DNA of 64,000 bases from Bacteroidota bacterium (GTDB taxonomy: Bacteria > Bacteroidota > Bacteroidia > 2-12-FULL-35-15): the NCBI GenBank assembly GCA_029237775.1, contig JAQZBR010000001.1:310001-374000 (forward strand), written 5' to 3'. Within the stretch, counting starts at the first letter, position 1. Every line of letters begins with the position of its first letter. Below the pieces are notes generated by a model. That model was given only the letters and a program-made list of their open reading frames with translations, had not been told where the DNA came from and made no database searches. Both the position numbers and the translations under genes were made by a program. Shown here piece after piece: positions 59,036-64,000 of the stretch.

Positions 59036-59599
59036 TTATAAATTATCGATTGCTTTTCGCTTTTCAAGGCCAATCTTTTTAAAATGGCTTGGTGTTAATC
59101 CGGTGACTTTTTTAAATTGAGATGAAATATGATGAATACTGCTGAACCCGGTCTTATCAGCTATCTCACTCAGAGACAATTCATCATACACAAGAAGCTC
59201 CTTTACCTTTTCAATTCGTTGATTAATATAGTAATGTTCAATTGTTGTTCCTTCCATAGAAGAAAACAATCCGCTGATGTACGTGTATTCATAATTCACT
59301 TCTGATGCAATGAATGCGGACAAATTCTCTTTCTTGCCTGCTTCGCTTGAAGAAATGAATTTCATGACGGCTTTCTTTATCTTTTCAATCAGCACAGAAG
59401 CGCGGTTGTCTATCAATTCAAAACCGAGCGACTTAAGTTCATCATTTAAAAATTCTTTTTCTTTTTCGCTTATATCATCTGCCAGTTCAACCTCACCGAG
59501 GATCACTTTTTTGTAGGATAAATTGACTCGCGAAAGCAGGCTCTCCACAGAAGAGATACAACGCGGGCAAACCATATTCTTTATGAATAATTTCGGCAT
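59036..59599 (-). CDS. AraC-family regulator with N-terminal HMA-like metal-binding domain
   Basis: 187 residues. Residues 1-~65 form an HMA-like ferredoxin fold with the metal-binding type motif IKNMVCPRCISSVESLL (CxxC). Residues ~95-180 are an AraC-type double helix-turn-helix (YYINQRIEKVKELLVYDELS, LSEIADKTGFSSIHHISSQF, KKVTGLTPSHFKK). The cysteines suggest direct sensing of Cu(I) or another soft metal and activation of target promoters. The -7 box lies four bases before the ATG. A metallothionein-like gene is just downstream. AraC proteins with this N-terminus occur in other Bacteroidota; their effectors are poorly known. Confidence 0.85.
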   Translation of the reverse strand: MPKLFIKNMVCPRCISSVESLLSRVNLSYKKVILGEVELADDISEKEKEFLNDELKSLGFELIDNRASVLIEKIKKAVMKFISSSEAGKKENLSAFIASEVNYEYTYISGLFSSMEGTTIEHYYINQRIEKVKELLVYDELSLSEIADKTGFSSIHHISSQFKKVTGLTPSHFKKIGLEKRKAIDNL

Positions 59600-59603
59600 G
59601 TAG

Positions 59604-59611
59604 CAAAGGTA
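59604..59611 (-). promoter_or_regulatory. -7 box immediately before the HMA-AraC gene
   Basis: Minus-strand TACCTTTG (TAnnTTTG) ends four bases before the ATG at 59599. Confidence 0.45.
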
Positions 59612-59628
59612 ATTAAATTGGAATCAGT

Positions 59629-62600
59629 TCAGACCGTTATCGGCTTCAAAGCCTCAATGGCGCCATCCACAGAACGAATGTTCTCAAAAGATAATGTAAG
59701 CTTGCCATTAGTTTCTTTCATCTTACACAAGCGCGGATTCTGTTGAACGTATTTCAGCACCTTTGTGAAATTCTCACTCTGATAATAAGGAGAGTCCTGC
59801 TTAGGAATAAAATAACCTACCATTCTGTTATTCTTCAGGAATAGTTTTTCAAAGCCAATTTCCATTGCAAGCCATCTCAAACGGATTGTATGAATAAGTT
59901 CTAAGGCTTGGGAAGGTACAGGCCCAAAGCGGTCAATCAGACGTGTTTCAAAACGTTTTAATTCTTCTTCATCTTTGGAATCATCCAGCTCACGGTACAA
60001 TGTTAAACGCTCGGTAATATTATTAACATAGTCATCCGGAATAAGGATCTCCATATCGGTATCGATGTTACAATCGTTCAGGTAACGGCTTCTTGGCACG
60101 CCACTGAATTTCTTTGAGCCGCCTACATCCATCAGAGCTAACTCTTCATGCTCATTCCGTAATTCGAGGATCGCTTCATCAAGGATCTTCTGATACATCT
60201 CAAAACCGATCTCATTAATGAAACCGCTTTGTTCTCCTCCCAATAAATTTCCTGCACCACGGATATCAAGATCGCGCATCGCAATATTGAAACCGCTTCC
60301 AAGCTCAGAAAACTCTTCAAGCGTTTTTAAGCGCTTGCGGGCTTCCGTTGTTAATAGAGATATAGGAGTTGTAAGTAAATAACAGAATGCTTTTTTATTC
60401 GAACGCCCTACCCTGCCGCGCATCTGATGCAGATCACTCATACCGAACATGTGCGCCTGGTTAATGATGATCGTGTTTGCATTCGAAATATCCAATCCTG
60501 CTTCAATGATAGTTGTTGCCACTAACACATCAAACTCTCCCTCGACAAATCCAAGCATAACTTCTTCGAGCTTGTCCCCTTCCATTTGTCCGTGTCCGAT
60601 CGCCACCTTCGCATCCGGACATAAACGCGAGATCATTCCTGCGATCTCCAGAATATTCTGAACCCTGTTATGTACGAAGAAAACCTGTCCGCCACGCGAG
60701 ATCTCGAAACTGATCGCATCGCGGATGATCTCTTCATTGAATGTATGCAACTCTGTTTGTACCGGATAACGATTTGGTGGTGGTGTGCTGATCACGGATA
60801 GATCCCGTGAGCCCATCATTGAAAACTGCAATGTTCTCGGGATCGGAGTAGCAGTAAGCGTTAGGGTATCAACATTTGCTTTAATAGTCTTGAGCTTATC
60901 CTTGACAGCAACCCCGAATTTTTGTTCCTCATCAATGATCATTAATCCAAGATCACGGAATTTCACTCCCTTGCCCACAATACCGTGTGTGCCGATGAGG
61001 ATATCAACTTGTCCTTTCTCAAGTGCTTCTAATGTTTCTTTTTGCTTTTTTGCGGATTTGAATCGATTGATGTAATCCACCTTCACAGGAAAATCTTTTA
61101 AGCGTTCAGAAAAGGTTTTGTAATGCTGCAGCGCGAGAATGGTTGTGGGTACCAAAACAGCAACCTGCTTACCATCTGATGCTGCTTTAAAAGCGGCACG
61201 TATCGCAACTTCCGTTTTACCGAAACCTACATCCCCACAGACAAGTCTGTCCATAGGCGCTTCCGCCTCCATATCTTTCTTTACGTCTGCAGTCGCCTTG
61301 ATCTGATCCGGAGTATCTTCGTAAATAAAGGAAGCCTCAAGTTCGGTTTGCATATATCCATCCTGGCTGAATTTAAAACCTTTTAATGCTTTACGCTTAG
61401 CATATAACTGAATAAGATCGTATGCGATCTCCTTTACTTTTTTCTTCGTTTTTTGTTTTAGGGTCGCCCAGGTGTTTGTACCCAGCTTATTGATCTTTGG
61501 CTCCGTCCCTTCCTTTCCGGAATATTTAGCGATGCGATGAAGTGAATGAATACTGATATTCACCACATCATAATCTTTATAAACTAGGCGAATAGTCTCC
61601 TGCATCTTTCCATTTACCTCAATCGTTTCCAGGCCACCGTAACGTCCGACACCGTAATCAATGTGTGTTACGTAATCACCGGGATTTAAACCCTTCAGCT
61701 CTTTTAATGTTAATGCTTCATTCTTTTTGTTGAATGAATTTTTCAAACGGAAGCGATGATAACGATCGAAGATCTGATGATCTGTATAACATACAAGCTT
61801 CAAATCATGGTCGATAAATCCTTCATGGAAGGAAGCACCTACGCCTCCAAAAGGAAGCTCCTTGCCTTCGCCTTTATCACTCGACTTAACAGGATTAATG
61901 TCTTCGAAGATCTTATAAAGCCTTTCAATCTGTTTATGAGTGTCGGCAAAAATTACGATCTCGAATTTTTGCCGTCTGAGGTTCTGAAGATTTTCATTCA
62001 GTAAATTAAAATTCTTGTTGAAGCTTGGCTGCGGAGTAATGCTATACGTAACAGTAGTACTCGCCTTGAATGAAACCTGATTGCTGTACTCAACAGTTGA
62101 AAATGAAATAGCCTGTCGTGAAAAATTATCTTTATCTATATAGAGTTCCGAAGGCGGTAACTGAGCTATAACACCATCAAGCTTGTTGTATGCTTCTTCT
62201 GCGATAGCATACGCTTTTTCAATTTTTTCGCTGCTGAGCTGAAAATTCTGAAACCAGATTATTGAATCCTCCGGAATGAATTCTAAAAAGGACTGCCGGC
62301 TTTCCTGTAACAGCCTCGTTTGTACATTCGGAATGATCGTACAGAAAGTTAATTTACTCATCGAAAGCTGTGATGTCGGATCGAAGCTCCTGATGGAATC
62401 GACATCATTTCCCAAAAATTCAACACGATAGGGATGATCATTGGAGAAAGAAAAAATATCGACAATACCACCACGGACAGAATATTGTCCGGGCTCAATA
62501 ACATAATCAACCCTTTCGAAATCATATTCATTAAGGACCTCAGTAATAAAATCAATGGAGATCTTTTCTCCTTGTTTTATCTGAAGAGTATTTTTTGTAA

Positions 62601-63018
62601 GATGTGCTTTTGTTACAACCTTTTCAGAAAGCGCTTCCGGATAAGACACGATACAGACATGTTTAGCACGGTCGCTGGAATTCAGTTTATTCAACACTTC
62701 AGCGCGGAGAAGAATATTTGCATTATCAATTTCCTCATGCTCATAAGGCATCCGGTATGATGCAGGGAAGAATAAAACCTGTTCTACACCTAGAAGGCTC
62801 TCAAGGTCATTCAATAAATAAGCTGCTTCTTCCTTATCATTGACAACAAAAAGATTGGTTTTGAAAATATTTTGGTAAAGGGCGGCCGCAATAAATGAAA
62901 GACTGGATCCAACCACATTTTTGAGATGAACGCGCACACCTCTCCCCTTTAATTCCTGTGTTAGCAGAGAATTATTATTGGCTTCATTGTACTTACGCAG
63001 AATCTCCTCTTTCGTCAC
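59629..63018 (-). CDS. mfd: Transcription-repair coupling factor Mfd
   Basis: 1129 residues. It displaces stalled RNA polymerase and recruits UvrA to lesions. Domains in order: UvrB-like N-terminal part, RNAP-interacting (CarD-like) domain (LNPGDYVTHIDYGVGRYGGL), superfamily 2 helicase motor with Walker A CGDVGFGKTEVAIRAAF at about residue 598 and DEEQ at about 694 (MIIDEEQKFG), TATPIPRTLQFSMMG, and the C-terminal TRCF domain. The start is GTG 63018, with a stop codon directly upstream, so no longer frame exists. A -7 box lies eight bases before it. Confidence 0.97.
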   Translation of the reverse strand: MTKEEILRKYNEANNNSLLTQELKGRGVRVHLKNVVGSSLSFIAAALYQNIFKTNLFVVNDKEEAAYLLNDLESLLGVEQVLFFPASYRMPYEHEEIDNANILLRAEVLNKLNSSDRAKHVCIVSYPEALSEKVVTKAHLTKNTLQIKQGEKISIDFITEVLNEYDFERVDYVIEPGQYSVRGGIVDIFSFSNDHPYRVEFLGNDVDSIRSFDPTSQLSMSKLTFCTIIPNVQTRLLQESRQSFLEFIPEDSIIWFQNFQLSSEKIEKAYAIAEEAYNKLDGVIAQLPPSELYIDKDNFSRQAISFSTVEYSNQVSFKASTTVTYSITPQPSFNKNFNLLNENLQNLRRQKFEIVIFADTHKQIERLYKIFEDINPVKSSDKGEGKELPFGGVGASFHEGFIDHDLKLVCYTDHQIFDRYHRFRLKNSFNKKNEALTLKELKGLNPGDYVTHIDYGVGRYGGLETIEVNGKMQETIRLVYKDYDVVNISIHSLHRIAKYSGKEGTEPKINKLGTNTWATLKQKTKKKVKEIAYDLIQLYAKRKALKGFKFSQDGYMQTELEASFIYEDTPDQIKATADVKKDMEAEAPMDRLVCGDVGFGKTEVAIRAAFKAASDGKQVAVLVPTTILALQHYKTFSERLKDFPVKVDYINRFKSAKKQKETLEALEKGQVDILIGTHGIVGKGVKFRDLGLMIIDEEQKFGVAVKDKLKTIKANVDTLTLTATPIPRTLQFSMMGSRDLSVISTPPPNRYPVQTELHTFNEEIIRDAISFEISRGGQVFFVHNRVQNILEIAGMISRLCPDAKVAIGHGQMEGDKLEEVMLGFVEGEFDVLVATTIIEAGLDISNANTIIINQAHMFGMSDLHQMRGRVGRSNKKAFCYLLTTPISLLTTEARKRLKTLEEFSELGSGFNIAMRDLDIRGAGNLLGGEQSGFINEIGFEMYQKILDEAILELRNEHEELALMDVGGSKKFSGVPRSRYLNDCNIDTDMEILIPDDYVNNITERLTLYRELDDSKDEEELKRFETRLIDRFGPVPSQALELIHTIRLRWLAMEIGFEKLFLKNNRMVGYFIPKQDSPYYQSENFTKVLKYVQQNPRLCKMKETNGKLTLSFENIRSVDGAIEALKPITV

Positions 63019-63026
63019 TTATGTCA

Positions 63027-63034
63027 CAAATTTA
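63027..63034 (-). promoter_or_regulatory. -7 box of mfd
   Basis: Minus-strand TAAATTTG (TAnnTTTG) eight bases before the GTG start, overlapping the trailing side of the fbp terminator. Confidence 0.5.
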
Positions 63035-63042
63035 CAAAAAAT

Positions 63043-63074
63043 AAACCCTCAATTGTTTTGCCAATTGAGGGTTT
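63043..63074 (-). terminator. Terminator of fbp
   Basis: AAACCCTCAATTG pairs perfectly with CAATTGAGGGTTT (13 bp) around a 6-base loop; on the minus strand TATTTTTTG follows. Confidence 0.92.
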
Positions 63075-63094
63075 AAATAGCTAATTTTTTTGAA

Positions 63095-64000
63095 TTACTT
63101 TATAGCAGCATCTACTCCTGAATATTTCTTCATGTAGTCGCAGGCCATATCAACCATGTCCGCAGAACCAATAAACAATGGCGTTCTTTGGTGAAGCTCT
63201 GTAAGATCAAGCTCCATGATCCGTTTAAAACCATTGGTAGCCTTTCCTCCTGCCTGCTCAATAATAAATGCCAGCGGATTACATTCGTATAACAAACGCA
63301 ATTTACCCTTGGGCGATTTGGATGTAGTAGGGTAAATGTAAACGCCTCCGGTGATCAGGTTACGGTGAATATCCGCAACTCCGGAACCAATGTATCTTGA
63401 TGAATAGGGGCGGCCGGTAGCAGCGTCTTCTTCCTGACAATATTTAATATATTTTTTAACTCCGTCAGGAAAGTGAACGTAATTACCTTCGTTGATAGAA
63501 TAGGTCTTAGCTGTTTTCGGAGTTTCCATGTTCGGGTGCGACAAACAAAATTCACCAATCGATGGGTCAAGTGTAAAACCATTAACGCCTTTGCCGGTAG
63601 TATATACCATCATACATGATGAGCCGTAGATCACATAACCTGCAGCCACCTGCTCTGTGCCATGTTGTAAAAAGTCTTCCAGTGTACCCGGACCAGAAAG
63701 TGAAGTTCTGCGGTAAATTGAAAAGATAGTTCCCACAGAAACATTCACATCAATATTCGATGAACCATCCAAAGGATCCATTGCCACCACATACTTTGCG
63801 TTTTTTGATTGCTTGTTATCTACGATGATTATATCCTCATTCTCTTCTGACGCGATTGCGCAGCACTCTCCACCGAGACTTAATGCTGCGATGAATTGCT
63901 CGTTGGCAAAAACATCCAGCTTTTTAACTGATTCACCCTGTACATTGATAGAACCAGCTTCACCCAGGATATCTGCTAAACCTGCTTTGTTCACTTCACG
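63095..64000 (-). CDS. fbp: Class I fructose-1,6-bisphosphatase (5' end cut by window)
   Basis: At least 301 residues visible; the frame is open through base 64000 (reading ..[16 protein letters not shown]), so the true start lies outside the window and the GTG at 63994 is an internal valine. Class I signatures: [34 protein letters not shown] (metal site), SIYRRTSL, and [20 protein letters not shown] with [10 protein letters not shown]. It catalyses the irreversible step of gluconeogenesis. Ends in a strong terminator before mfd. Confidence 0.95.
   Translation of the reverse strand, partial: REVNKAGLADILGEAGSINVQGESVKKLDVFANEQFIAALSLGGECCAIASEENEDIIIVDNKQSKNAKYVVAMDPLDGSSNIDVNVSVGTIFSIYRRTSLSGPGTLEDFLQHGTEQVAAGYVIYGSSCMMVYTTGKGVNGFTLDPSIGEFCLSHPNMETPKTAKTYSINEGNYVHFPDGVKKYIKYCQEEDAATGRPYSSRYIGSGVADIHRNLITGGVYIYPTTSKSPKGKLRLLYECNPLAFIIEQAGGKATNGFKRIMELDLTELHQRTPLFIGSADMVDMACDYMKKYSGVDAAIK

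Noticed and set aside
1-64000. CRISPR array, prophage, transposase or rRNA genes
   Set aside because: No regularly spaced repeats, phage structural genes, DDE transposase motifs or rRNA-like sequence were seen on either strand.

Overview
The window looks like a chromosomal segment of a free-living member of the Bacteroidota. The evidence is internal: type IX secretion C-terminal domains (gliding-motility-type and type A), a large SusC/TonB-type outer membrane protein, FkbM, MreBCD/PBP2/RodA next to purH, and the phylum-specific -7 promoter box TAnnTTTG in front of many genes. The DNA is moderately AT-rich and coding-dense, with no insertion sequence, phage gene, CRISPR array or rRNA operon visible. 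Both ends cut genes: a PKD-domain surface protein at base 1 and class I fructose-1,6-bisphosphatase at base 64000.

Layout. 1-8.4 kb: a secreted PKD protein, then mostly small accessory genes on the minus strand: a DUF1801/zinc-ribbon/alpha-CTD-like fusion, an HExxH membrane protein, three tandem ABM-like small proteins, an FkbM methyltransferase, a lipoprotein and a RibD/DHFR-like reductase. 8.5-15.5 kb: an envelope-biogenesis block (PpiD-like foldase, CNNM/CBS protein, LptC, an outer-membrane protein, type III pantothenate kinase) and tRNA-Phe(GAA). 15.6-22 kb: two T9SS cargo proteins around a TonB-type receptor, then a response regulator. 22-30.3 kb: an FAD/Rieske oxidoreductase, a disordered secreted protein, a YciF-like ferritin-fold protein, and a complete cyanophycin operon (isoaspartyl peptidase, CphA, a 59-residue DUF3606 protein, CphB). 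30.4-45.3 kb: signalling and stress genes, namely CheB-CheR-PAS, a histidine kinase and a LuxR-type regulator in tandem, stand-alone receivers, CinA-C, DUF4142, PepSY-like, a kinase followed by gpmI, and a PAS kinase. 45.3-52.6 kb: the cell-shape operon purH-mreB-mreC-mreD-mrdA-rodA. 52.8-58.8 kb: ABC permease, fatty acid desaturase, stress flavoprotein, GldL-motif membrane protein and RtcB. 58.8-64 kb: a 31-residue, 10-cysteine metallothionein-like peptide next to an AraC regulator with an N-terminal HMA-like CxxC domain, then mfd and fbp.

How the genes work together. The cyanophycin operon encodes both ends of a nitrogen/carbon storage cycle: CphA polymerises Asp and Arg, CphB cuts the polymer to beta-Asp-Arg dipeptides, and the Ntn-type isoaspartyl peptidase can split those to free amino acids. 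The shape operon couples purine synthesis to the elongasome. The best candidate for a little-described system is the HMA-AraC regulator with the metallothionein-like peptide, which looks like a minimal metal sensing and buffering pair. Other points of interest are -7 boxes only 4-8 bases before several start codons, suggesting leaderless mRNAs; a set of related hairpins and simple repeats in the mre operon and near 54.2 kb; and an orphan consensus promoter antisense to the gene at 30.4-31.1 kb.

Several genes were placed by hand because they are short: DUF3606 at 26512, the Cys-rich peptide at 58835, and two single-helix membrane peptides at 38883 and 39758. All functions are inferred from motifs read by eye; no database search was run.
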